A stretch of 7,295 bases of DNA from positions 1-7,295 of the forward strand of contig NZ_CAXIBN010000160.1 of assembly GCF_964021735.1 (NCBI RefSeq), in the 5' to 3' direction. Of this stretch, positions 1 to 6,848 are shown piece by piece (within the stretch, counting starts at the first letter, position 1; each line of letters begins with the position of its first letter). The notes beneath the pieces are model-generated. The model was not told where the DNA came from, did not search any database, and worked only from the letters and a program-made list of their open reading frames with translations. This DNA is from Wocania_A sp964021735 (GTDB lineage Bacteria; Bacteroidota; Bacteroidia; Flavobacteriales; Flavobacteriaceae). Position numbers and translations under genes: made by a program.

Positions 1-1766
1 TTAAGCGGAATATTTTGAGGTACAAAATCTACATCATGTCCCGGTTTGCTATAATCGTAAGCCCAACGGTGTACATGAGGGATTTCACCTTCCCAATTTC
101 CATGAATATGTTTAACAGGTGCTGTCCATTCTAAAGTAGTTGAACGCCAAGGGTTTTGTACTGTCTTCTTTCCAAAAAACATACTACTAAAGAAATTGTA
201 TAAGTATACTATTTGTACAATACCTCCAATTAATGCGAAAATAGTAATGATAACATTTACATTAGCTAAATCGTCGAATAATGGAAAGTTACTGTTTGTG
301 TAATAACGACGAGGTAAACCTGCCATACCTATAAAGTGCATTGGGAAAAATACGCCATAAGCACAAACTGCCGTTATCCAGAAATGGATATAACCTAAGT
401 TTTTGTTTAGCATACGTCCAAACATTTTTGGATACCAGTGATAGATTCCTGCAAACATACCATACAATGCCGATATACCCATTACTAAATGGAAGTGAGC
501 TACAACAAAATACGTGTCGTGTACATTAATATCTAATGCAGAGTCTCCTAAAATAATACCTGTTAAACCTCCTGTTATAAAAGTTGAAACAAAACCAATA
601 GAGAATAGCATTGCTGGGTTCATTTGTAAATTACCTTTCCAGAGTGTAGTTATCCAGTTAAAGGCTTTTACCGCTGATGGTATTGCAATTAATAAGGTTG
701 TAAATGTGAATACAGATCCTAAGAATGGATTCATTCCTGAGATAAACATATGGTGACCCCAAACAATTGTTGATAAAAATGCAATAGCTAAAATTGAGGC
801 AATCATTGCTCTATATCCAAAAATTGGTTTTCGTGAACTTGATGCCATAATTTCGGACACAAGTCCCATTGCTGGTAATATAACGATATATACCTCTGGA
901 TGCCCTAAGAACCAAAATAGGTGTTCGAATAATACTGGAGAACCCCCTTGGTAATGTAATACTTCACCTTGAATGAATATATCTGATAAAAAGAATGATG
1001 TTCCAAAGCTTCTATCCATGATTAATAATAACGCTGCCGATAATAATACCGGAAACGATACTACACCAATAATTGCTGTTACAAAAAATGCCCATATTGT
1101 TAAAGGTAACCTTGTCATAGACATGCCTTTTGTACGTAAGTTAATTACAGTAACAATATAGTTAAGTGATCCTAATAATGATGAGGCAATGAATATTGCC
1201 ATAGATACTAACCAAAGTGTCATACCCATTCCTGAACCTCCTTGTGCCATTGGTAATGCACTTAATGGCGGATAGATAGTCCAACCTGCTGCTGCTGGTC
1301 CTGCTTCAACAAATAGTGAAATGACCATGATTACACTTGATAAAAAGAATAACCAATACGAAACCATATTTAAAAAGCCTGATGCCATATCGCGTGCACC
1401 AATTTGTAACGGAATTAATAAGTTACTAAATGTTCCACTTAAACCTGCGGTCAATACAAAGAATACCATAATGGTCCCATGTATAGTTACTAACGCTAAA
1501 TAGATATCGGCATCCATAACACCATCTGGAGCCCATTTACCTAGTAAGGCTTCAAATAACACATTAGGTTCTTCTGGCCATGCAATTTGCATACGAAACA
1601 TCATAGACATTAATACACCTATAACACCCATAATAGTACCTGTAATTAGATACTGTTTAGCAATCATTTTATGGTCTTGACTAAATATATATTTAGTTAC
1701 AAACGTTTCTTTATGATGATGTCCGTGGTCGTCGTCGTGAGCGTGGTTATCTGCGTGTGCTGACAT
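1..1766 (-). CDS. coxA: Cytochrome c oxidase subunit I (aa3-type, A1 family), missing its extreme C-terminus
   Basis: This is the catalytic heme-copper subunit of the terminal oxidase. It reduces O2 to water in the inner membrane and pumps protons. The frame is open for 588 codons from the ATG at 1764-1766 and runs off the left edge. Subunit I proteins of this group are about 600 residues, so probably only a few are missing. Visible ligands: His96 (heme a, TIHGTIM), His289-Pro-Glu291-Val-Tyr293 (CuB His, A1-type D-channel Glu, cross-linked Tyr), His338-His339 (CuB, WGHHMF), His424 (heme a3) and His426 (heme a) in VAHFHLV. Asp126 in GARDMA marks the D-channel entry and Lys367 in SAVKAFNW the K-channel. 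His416-Asp417 would contribute to the Mg site. The cytoplasmic N-terminus is His/Asp-rich (7 His in the first 18 residues). It follows coxB after 27 bases, so it is probably the last or a late gene of the transcript. The family assignment is essentially certain. Confidence 0.97.
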   Translation of the reverse strand, partial: MSAHADNHAHDDDHGHHHKETFVTKYIFSQDHKMIAKQYLITGTIMGVIGVLMSMMFRMQIAWPEEPNVLFEALLGKWAPDGVMDADIYLALVTIHGTIMVFFVLTAGLSGTFSNLLIPLQIGARDMASGFLNMVSYWLFFLSSVIMVISLFVEAGPAAAGWTIYPPLSALPMAQGGSGMGMTLWLVSMAIFIASSLLGSLNYIVTVINLRTKGMSMTRLPLTIWAFFVTAIIGVVSFPVLLSAALLLIMDRSFGTSFFLSDIFIQGEVLHYQGGSPVLFEHLFWFLGHPEVYIVILPAMGLVSEIMASSSRKPIFGYRAMIASILAIAFLSTIVWGHHMFISGMNPFLGSVFTFTTLLIAIPSAVKAFNWITTLWKGNLQMNPAMLFSIGFVSTFITGGLTGIILGDSALDINVHDTYFVVAHFHLVMGISALYGMFAGIYHWYPKMFGRMLNKNLGYIHFWITAVCAYGVFFPMHFIGMAGLPRRYYTNSNFPLFDDLANVNVIITIFALIGGIVQIVYLYNFFSSMFFGKKTVQNPWRSTTLEWTAPVKHIHGNWEGEIPHVHRWAYDYSKPGHDVDFVPQNIPL

Positions 1767-1789
1767 AATCTTATATCGTATTTATCTTT

Positions 1790-1805
1790 TTAATTAGTTA
1801 ATTAG
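1790..1805. repeat. Tandem duplication of an 8-bp unit at the 3' end of coxB
   Basis: The octamer TTAATTAG occurs twice in direct succession. It covers the last coxB codons, the stop codon at 1794-1796 and the first bases of the coxB-coxA spacer. On the coding strand it reads CTAATTAA twice and places TAA stops in more than one frame. It may be a replication-slippage product or chance in AT-rich DNA. No function can be assigned. Confidence 0.6.
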
Positions 1806-2864
1806 AGAGTTTTTAAATTCTTTTTGCTCTTTCATCCAAGCTTCATATTCTTCTTGTGTTTCTACCACAATCTTCATTTGCATATTGTAATGTGATTTTC
1901 CACAAATTTTATTACACAGTAGTATATAATCAAACTCATAACGCTCTAGAGGTTCTTCCCCTTTTGCTATCAATGGTTTACTATTTTCAACTCTAATCTT
2001 ATTAATTCGTGCAACTTTTTCTTGCATTTCTGGCGTTTGTCTCATATCTGCAGTAGTTACCGTTGGTGTAAATCCAAATTGGGTTATCATACCAGGTACA
2101 CAATTCATTTGTGCTCTAAAATGTGGCATATAAGCAGAGTGTAACACATCTTGAGAACGCATTTTAAATAATACTGGTTTACCTACTGGTAAGTGAAGTT
2201 CTGTAGTAATCACATCATCTTGTGCGTTTGGATCAGATTCATCTAAACCTAAAATATTAGCTTTATCGATATCTATTAAACGTACATTAGCCTTACCTAA
2301 AGTATTATCATTTCCACCATATCTTGCTTTCCAGTTAAACTGTTGGGCATATAACTCGACTACTAATGGATCGTCACTTTCATCAACACCCATAATGTTT
2401 ATCCAAGTATTTAATCCGTAAATAATTAAACCAGCTAAAACAATTACTGGGATTATAGTCCAAATGGCTTCTAATTTATTGTTATCAGCAAAGAATAATG
2501 CTTTTTTCCCTTTTTCACCTTTGTACTTATAAGCAAAGTAATGTAGCAAAAACTGTGTAATGGTTTGTACTATAAAGATAATTACCATAGAGATAATCAT
2601 CAAATTATCTATAGTTGGTCCATGCTCTGAAGCAGAATTAGACATTAATGGCAAGTCGCCCCATTTCACAAAACACACAATGGTAATAATATAAATGAAA
2701 GCTAAAAAGCCCATCATTAAATACCCATTAATGGTGTTATCTTTATCTGTAGCAACTCCTGGTGTATTATCGTTTTTAGCTTGTGCTAAATCGAAAATTT
2801 TAACCATTTGCCAGATGGCAACTAAAATAAATACTAAAACTATAATTGTTAATAAAGCAGTCAT
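1794..2864 (-). CDS. coxB: Cytochrome c oxidase subunit II (CuA subunit), Bacteroidota four-helix form
   Basis: This subunit carries the dinuclear CuA centre that receives electrons from cytochrome c and passes them to heme a in CoxA. The protein is 356 residues. Four hydrophobic segments are visible (about 3-22, 48-67, 88-111 and 135-153), where the classical subunit has two. They are followed by a periplasmic cupredoxin domain from about residue 165. The CuA ligands are complete: His242 in VLHSAYMP, then Cys317, Cys321, His325 and Met328 in the C-NKI-C-GKS-H-YN-M motif. QFNW (Trp178) matches the aromatic electron-entry patch, usually QWYW. Lys319 stands where most family members have the Mg-binding Glu. 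No CxxCH heme motif is present, so this is not a caa3-type fusion. No lipobox is seen at the N-terminus. The gene sits between actF (30 bases upstream) and coxA (27 bases downstream), linking the oxidase genes to the ACIII genes. The ATG at 2862-2864 leads straight into the first membrane segment. Confidence 0.96.
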   Translation of the reverse strand: MTALLTIIVLVFILVAIWQMVKIFDLAQAKNDNTPGVATDKDNTINGYLMMGFLAFIYIITIVCFVKWGDLPLMSNSASEHGPTIDNLMIISMVIIFIVQTITQFLLHYFAYKYKGEKGKKALFFADNNKLEAIWTIIPVIVLAGLIIYGLNTWINIMGVDESDDPLVVELYAQQFNWKARYGGNDNTLGKANVRLIDIDKANILGLDESDPNAQDDVITTELHLPVGKPVLFKMRSQDVLHSAYMPHFRAQMNCVPGMITQFGFTPTVTTADMRQTPEMQEKVARINKIRVENSKPLIAKGEEPLERYEFDYILLCNKICGKSHYNMQMKIVVETQEEYEAWMKEQKEFKNSLIN

Positions 2865-2894
2865 TGGTATCGTTCGTCTTTATTTATATCTTAA

Positions 2895-4256
2895 TTAATA
2901 ATGAAATTCTTCACTTTCTTTTTTGAAAGGGTATCTTTTTACTAGCAATGGTGCTTTTGTTAAAGCTGTAAATACTACAAATATAAACAAGCCTGCAAAT
3001 AGTAATATAGAGCTTATTTCTGGAATACCTATAAACCATCTGTCGCCTACTGTTGCTGGCATAATCATATTGAAAATATCTATATAATGTCCAAATAGAA
3101 TAACTAAACCTGCCATAACCACAAACCAAGGAATTCGTTTGTAATCAGCATTCATTAACATTAAAATTGGGAACACAAAATTCATCACTACCATGCCTAA
3201 GAATGGTAATTGATAATCTGCAAAACGTGTTACAAAATAGGTTACCTCTTCTGGAATGTTTGAATACCAAATCAGCATAAATTGCGAGAACCATAAATAT
3301 GTCCAGAAAATACTGAATGCAAACATATATTTAGCTACATCGTGCAAGTGGTTTTCATTTACAAACTCTAAATGCCCTCTAGATTTTAAATAAATAGAAA
3401 TTAATGCGATAACTGTAATACCACTTACAAACATACTCGCAAATACGTACCATCCGAATAATGTTGAGAACCAGTGTGGGTCTACACTCATAATCCAATC
3501 CCATGACATCATAGATTCTGTATAAATAAAGAATACTAAAAACCCTGCTGCAATACGGAATGATTTTTTAAAGTTACTATTATCTTCAGCTGTATCTTGA
3601 GCGATTGAAAATTTGCGTGAAAAATGACGATATAAACTCCAACCTGCTATAAATATTAAACCTCTAACAATAAACCAAGGTAAGTTTAAGAAACTAGATT
3701 TGCCTTTAATTAATTTATCATGTTCTACAACTTCTGGATCCATCCATACAAATAAATTGTAATGCCCAATAGTTCCTGATGCTACTGCAATACCTAAAAC
3801 AATTAATGCTCCTGGTAATAAGTAAGCGGTAATGCCTTCCATGACTCTAAATAAAACTGGAGACCAACCTGCTTGAGATGCAATTTGAATGGCATAAAAT
3901 GCCAAAACACCTAAAGCAATCATCATAAAGAAAAAGGCTGCTACGTAAAGTGCAGACCAAGGTCTGTTTGCTATTTGATGTTGTACATGTTCTACATGTT
4001 TTTTATGCTCGTCTACATCGGCATGTGCCTCTTTAGCATGACCGTCGTGCGAGTCTGCATTTATATTTGCATCGTGTGATGGCGCAGCATGTGCAGCTTC
4101 TTCACCGTGACCGCCACCGTGTGATTCTTCTGCAAGTAAGTGTTCAACTTCTTCAAAAGATTTATGAGATGTTATAAAACCATATCCAACCCCTAATAAT
4201 CCTACAAATATTAGTATGAAAGAAAATGTCTTTAATTTATTTGAAAATGTGTACAT
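2895..4256 (-). CDS. actF: Alternative complex III subunit ActF, NrfD-like membrane subunit
   Basis: ActF is an integral membrane subunit of the quinol:cytochrome c oxidoreductase ACIII. It is related to NrfD/PsrC proteins and to ActC and is often annotated as quinone-binding subunit 2. The 453 residues show about ten hydrophobic helices: one at about 11-29, then nine more from about residue 101 to the C-terminus. Family-typical stretches include NRPWSALYVAAFFF (about 97-110) and a WFSQFMLIWYSNIPEE segment in the later half. Between helix 1 and helix 2 lies a loop (about 31-97) with 13 histidines among many Asp, Glu, Ala and Gly residues. Lysines 7 and 9 before helix 1 suggest that the loop faces the periplasm. 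The gene starts 13 bases after actE and ends 30 bases before coxB. The family assignment rests on helix pattern, length and position between actE and the cox genes. Whether ActF itself moves protons or binds quinone cannot be read from the sequence. Confidence 0.93.
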   Translation of the reverse strand: MYTFSNKLKTFSFILIFVGLLGVGYGFITSHKSFEEVEHLLAEESHGGGHGEEAAHAAPSHDANINADSHDGHAKEAHADVDEHKKHVEHVQHQIANRPWSALYVAAFFFMMIALGVLAFYAIQIASQAGWSPVLFRVMEGITAYLLPGALIVLGIAVASGTIGHYNLFVWMDPEVVEHDKLIKGKSSFLNLPWFIVRGLIFIAGWSLYRHFSRKFSIAQDTAEDNSNFKKSFRIAAGFLVFFIYTESMMSWDWIMSVDPHWFSTLFGWYVFASMFVSGITVIALISIYLKSRGHLEFVNENHLHDVAKYMFAFSIFWTYLWFSQFMLIWYSNIPEEVTYFVTRFADYQLPFLGMVVMNFVFPILMLMNADYKRIPWFVVMAGLVILFGHYIDIFNMIMPATVGDRWFIGIPEISSILLFAGLFIFVVFTALTKAPLLVKRYPFKKESEEFHY

Positions 4257-4269
4257 ATCTTATATAATC

Positions 4270-4821
4270 TTACTTTTCTAAATCTGCTTTTAATTTCAAT
4301 ACGTATGAAACAACTTGCCACCGCTCTTCTTCTTTCAATTGGTTAGCATAAGACCCCATCGCATTCTTACCATAATAAATAGTATGATATGTGCTTCCTG
4401 CGGTTATCGCTCTACCAGCGTCATCATAACTTGGAATACCTAAAATCTTTTCGCGTTTCACTAAATTACCTTGTCCGTCACCTTTATTTCCGTGGCAAAT
4501 TCCACAGTATATATTGTAAAGTTCTTTTCCTCTTTCTAAATCTACTTGCGTTGAGTCTAAAGGGTTCATTAATGTTGCTTTCGCTAACTCATAGCCTTCT
4601 GTTGTGTTTTCAATATCAAAAGGAATATGTCCTCTAGCAACCGACCCTTCGGCAGGTAATTGTGCTTCTACTCCATTAGGAAAAGCAGCTTCTCCATAAG
4701 TTTCATATCCAGCAGATTCGTACATATTTGGCATGAATTGATAGTTTGGTGCTGTACTTTTATTACAAGATACTGCTACAAATACAACTGCTAATACTAA
4801 TATTTTAATTAAGCCTTTCAT
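4270..4821 (-). CDS. actE: Alternative complex III subunit ActE, monoheme cytochrome c lipoprotein
   Basis: ActE is the small membrane-anchored cytochrome c of ACIII and the likely electron donor to CuA of the neighbouring oxidase. With the start at 4819-4821 the protein has 183 residues. It begins MKGLIKILVLAVVFVAVSC, a short lipoprotein signal with the acylated Cys at residue 19. A longer frame from 4860 would add 13 residues, run inside actD and displace the signal peptide, so the shorter start is preferred. The segment YQFMPNMYESAGYETY after the lipid site is typical of ActE. The heme motif is CGICH (Cys106, Cys109, His110), and Met155 in NAMGSYANQL is the probable sixth ligand. The C-terminal WQVVSYVLKL helix is the usual end of a class I cytochrome c. 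The start lies one base after the actD stop, which suggests translational coupling. No charged surface-export signal follows the lipidated Cys, consistent with a periplasm-facing anchor. Confidence 0.94.
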   Translation of the reverse strand: MKGLIKILVLAVVFVAVSCNKSTAPNYQFMPNMYESAGYETYGEAAFPNGVEAQLPAEGSVARGHIPFDIENTTEGYELAKATLMNPLDSTQVDLERGKELYNIYCGICHGNKGDGQGNLVKREKILGIPSYDDAGRAITAGSTYHTIYYGKNAMGSYANQLKEEERWQVVSYVLKLKADLEK

Positions 4822-4825
4822 ATTA
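4819..4825 (-). promoter_or_regulatory. actD stop / actE start junction (TAA-T-ATG)
   Basis: On the coding strand the actD stop TAA (4825-4823) is followed by one T and then the actE ATG (4821-4819). There is no room for an independent ribosome-binding site outside the actD coding sequence. Reinitiation by ribosomes that finish actD is therefore the simplest reading. The site also decides the actE start, because the lipoprotein signal begins exactly here. Confidence 0.7.
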
Positions 4826-5359
4826 ATGTCCATCTTCTTTATCAATAATATTAATCTCAACTGCTCCTGTTTCTTCTAATAAACTTTGTAGTTCACTTTC
4901 ATTTCCATGAACTGCAATCTCCATTAAGAAATGATCATCAGTTGTTCTTGGATCTGGATTTTCTGCTTTTTTAAACGGCCACATTCTACTACGTAAGTAA
5001 AAGGTAATTACCATTAAGTGGGCTGCAAAAAATACAGTAAGTTCAAACATAATTGGCACAAACGCAGGCATATTTTCTATATAGCTAAAGCTTGGTTTAC
5101 CTCCAATGTTTTGAGGCCAATCTTCAATCATGATAAAATTCATCATTAAAATAGCTACTGTTAGACCAATTAAACCGTATATAAACGCAGTAATTGCAAT
5201 ACGAGTTGGCGCTAATCCCATAGCTTTGTCTAGTCCGTGAACCGGAAACGGTGTATATATCTCTTCAATATGATGTCTCTCTGCCTTAACCTTTTTAACG
5301 GCCGACATTAGTACATCATCATCGGTATAAATAGCGTGAATTACTTTAGATGCTTCCAT
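4823..5359 (-). CDS. actD: Alternative complex III subunit ActD (DUF3341 membrane protein)
   Basis: ActD is a two-helix membrane subunit of ACIII with a cytoplasmic N-terminal domain. It carries no cofactor and probably has a structural role next to ActC and ActF. The protein is 178 residues, normal for the family. The N-terminal part (about 1-50) has an alpha/beta look and contains the characteristic YTPFPVHGLDKAMGL segment (35-49). Two membrane helices follow, at about 54-77 and 99-122. They are separated by a loop with GGKPSFS and the conserved run PAFVPIMFELTVFFAAH (98-114). After RSRMWPF comes a soluble tail of about 50 residues with many acidic residues. The gene starts nine bases after the actC stop, with only a weak purine-rich GTAGG before the ATG, and ends one base before actE. 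Identification is from these motifs plus the fixed actC-actD-actE order. Confidence 0.94.
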   Translation of the reverse strand: MEASKVIHAIYTDDDVLMSAVKKVKAERHHIEEIYTPFPVHGLDKAMGLAPTRIAITAFIYGLIGLTVAILMMNFIMIEDWPQNIGGKPSFSYIENMPAFVPIMFELTVFFAAHLMVITFYLRSRMWPFKKAENPDPRTTDDHFLMEIAVHGNESELQSLLEETGAVEINIIDKEDGH

Positions 5360-5368
5360 TGCCTACGC

Positions 5369-6820
5369 TTAATTTTTTGTTTCTTTATTATTATCACCAG
5401 AAGTTCTTGCGTCGGTTCCAGTTCCAACTAAGCTTTCTCCAGATTCTCTTAATCTTTTATATCGCTCTCCAGAAGATTTTAAAATCGTCTTAACCTCTGC
5501 CTGTGCAATTACAGGGAATGTTCTTGAGTATAACAAGAATAACACAAAGAAGAATCCTATGGTTCCAATAAATATTCCTATATCTACAAACGTTGGAGAG
5601 AACATGGTCCACGATGACGGTAAGTAATCTCTATGTAACGAGGTTACAATAATTACAAAACGCTCAAACCACATACCTATATTTACTACAATTGAGATAA
5701 AGAAAGAGAACATAATAGACGTTCTTAATTTCTTAAACCACATAAACTGTGGAGAGAATACGTTACAAGTCATCATCGCCCAATAGGCCCACCAGTAAGG
5801 TCCAGTTGCTCTGTTTAAGAAGGCATATTGTTCATATTCTACACCAGAATACCACGCGATAAATAACTCAGTGATATATGCCACACCTACTATAGAACCT
5901 GTAATCATGATTACAATGTTCATTAATTCGATGTGTTGAACTGTAATATAATCTTCAAGGTTACACACTTTTCTCATAATAATAAGAAGCGTGTTTACCA
6001 TAGCAAATCCTGAAAATACCGCACCAGCAACAAAGTATGGTGGAAATATGGTGGTGTGCCAACCAGGAATAACTGATGTTGCGAAGTCAAACGATACAAT
6101 AGTATGTACAGAAAGTACTAAAGGTGTTGCTAAACCAGCAAGTACTAAAGACACCTCTTCAAAACGTTGCCAATCTTTTGCACGACCCGACCATCCGAAA
6201 CTTAATAAAGAATATATTTTCTTTTGGAAAGGTTTGATTGCTCTATCGCGTAGCATAGCAAAATCTGGTAATAAACCTGTCCACCAGAATACTAATGATA
6301 CCGATAAATATGTTGAAATTGCAAATACATCCCAAAGTAAAGGCGAGTTAAAGTTTACCCATAGCGAACCAAATTGATTTGGAATTGGTAATACCCAGTA
6401 CCCTAACCATGGACGACCCATGTGAATAATTGGAAATAAACCTGCTTGTACTACCGAGAAAATAGTCATTGCCTCTGCAGAACGATTAATTGCCATTCTC
6501 CATTTTTGACGGAATAATAAAAGTACCGCAGAAATTAATGTTCCTGCGTGACCAATACCTACCCACCAAACAAAGTTAGTAATATCCCAAGCCCAACCTA
6601 CAGTTTTATTTAAACCCCAAGTTCCAATACCTGTTGATATGGTATAAATGATACATCCAATACCCCAAAGAAAAGCGGCAAGTGCAATACCAAAAACTAT
6701 CCACCATTGTTTATTTGCTTTTCCTTCTACAGGTGCAGCCACATCCACAGTAACGTCGTGGTATGATTTTTCGCCTGTAACTAAAGGTCTTCTAATAGGT
6801 GCTTCGTAATGAGACGCCAT
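5369..6820 (-). CDS. actC: Alternative complex III subunit ActC, NrfD/PsrC-like quinol-site membrane subunit
   Basis: ActC is the main quinol-interacting membrane subunit of ACIII. It passes electrons from menaquinol to the iron-sulfur clusters of ActB. The 483 residues contain about ten hydrophobic helices, the first at about 39-61, after a polar cytoplasmic N-terminus rich in charged residues. Family-typical motifs are ITNFVWWVGIGHAGT (80-94, with His91), the HMGRPW loop (133-138) and PLLWDVFAISTY (160-171, with Asp164). These buried polar residues lie in the region that NrfD-type proteins use for quinol binding and a putative proton path. The exact role of each residue here is inferred. 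The last 25 or so residues form a polar Gly/Thr/Ser/Asn-rich tail without a recognisable domain. The ATG at 6818-6820 is preceded by a 28-base A/T-rich spacer after actB, containing AAAGAA about 15 bases upstream of the start. Length and motifs are normal, with no sign of damage. Confidence 0.95.
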   Translation of the reverse strand: MASHYEAPIRRPLVTGEKSYHDVTVDVAAPVEGKANKQWWIVFGIALAAFLWGIGCIIYTISTGIGTWGLNKTVGWAWDITNFVWWVGIGHAGTLISAVLLLFRQKWRMAINRSAEAMTIFSVVQAGLFPIIHMGRPWLGYWVLPIPNQFGSLWVNFNSPLLWDVFAISTYLSVSLVFWWTGLLPDFAMLRDRAIKPFQKKIYSLLSFGWSGRAKDWQRFEEVSLVLAGLATPLVLSVHTIVSFDFATSVIPGWHTTIFPPYFVAGAVFSGFAMVNTLLIIMRKVCNLEDYITVQHIELMNIVIMITGSIVGVAYITELFIAWYSGVEYEQYAFLNRATGPYWWAYWAMMTCNVFSPQFMWFKKLRTSIMFSFFISIVVNIGMWFERFVIIVTSLHRDYLPSSWTMFSPTFVDIGIFIGTIGFFFVLFLLYSRTFPVIAQAEVKTILKSSGERYKRLRESGESLVGTGTDARTSGDNNKETKN

Positions 6821-6848
6821 AATTATATAATTGATTCTTTAATTAGAT

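Noticed and set aside
341..1503. Several plus-strand open frames of 60-80 codons
   Set aside because: All are antisense to coxA, which reads through this whole region with intact heme and copper ligands. No domain is seen in the plus-strand translations.
2865..2894. Possible promoter or terminator between actF and coxB
   Set aside because: The 30-base spacer shows neither a stem-loop with a T-run nor the TTTG / TAnnTTTG elements of Bacteroidota promoters. It contains only a short TTAATTAA palindrome.
2911..3129. Minus-strand open frame of 72 codons
   Set aside because: It overlaps the C-terminal part of actF in another frame on the same strand. The actF frame carries the expected helices, and this one has no domain.
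4389..4637. Plus-strand open frame of 82 codons
   Set aside because: It is antisense to the heme-binding part of actE and gives a low-complexity Leu/Ser-rich peptide. It is a shadow frame.
5991..6377. Plus-strand open frame of 128 codons
   Set aside because: It lies wholly antisense to actC, whose protein has clear family motifs throughout this part. The antisense translation has no recognisable domain and arises from the codon pattern of the real gene.
6821..6832. Perfect palindrome AATTATATAATT just before the actC start
   Set aside because: It is an operator-like shape, but it is only A/T in an A/T-rich spacer inside an operon, and no second copy appears at the other spacers. Chance is the better explanation.
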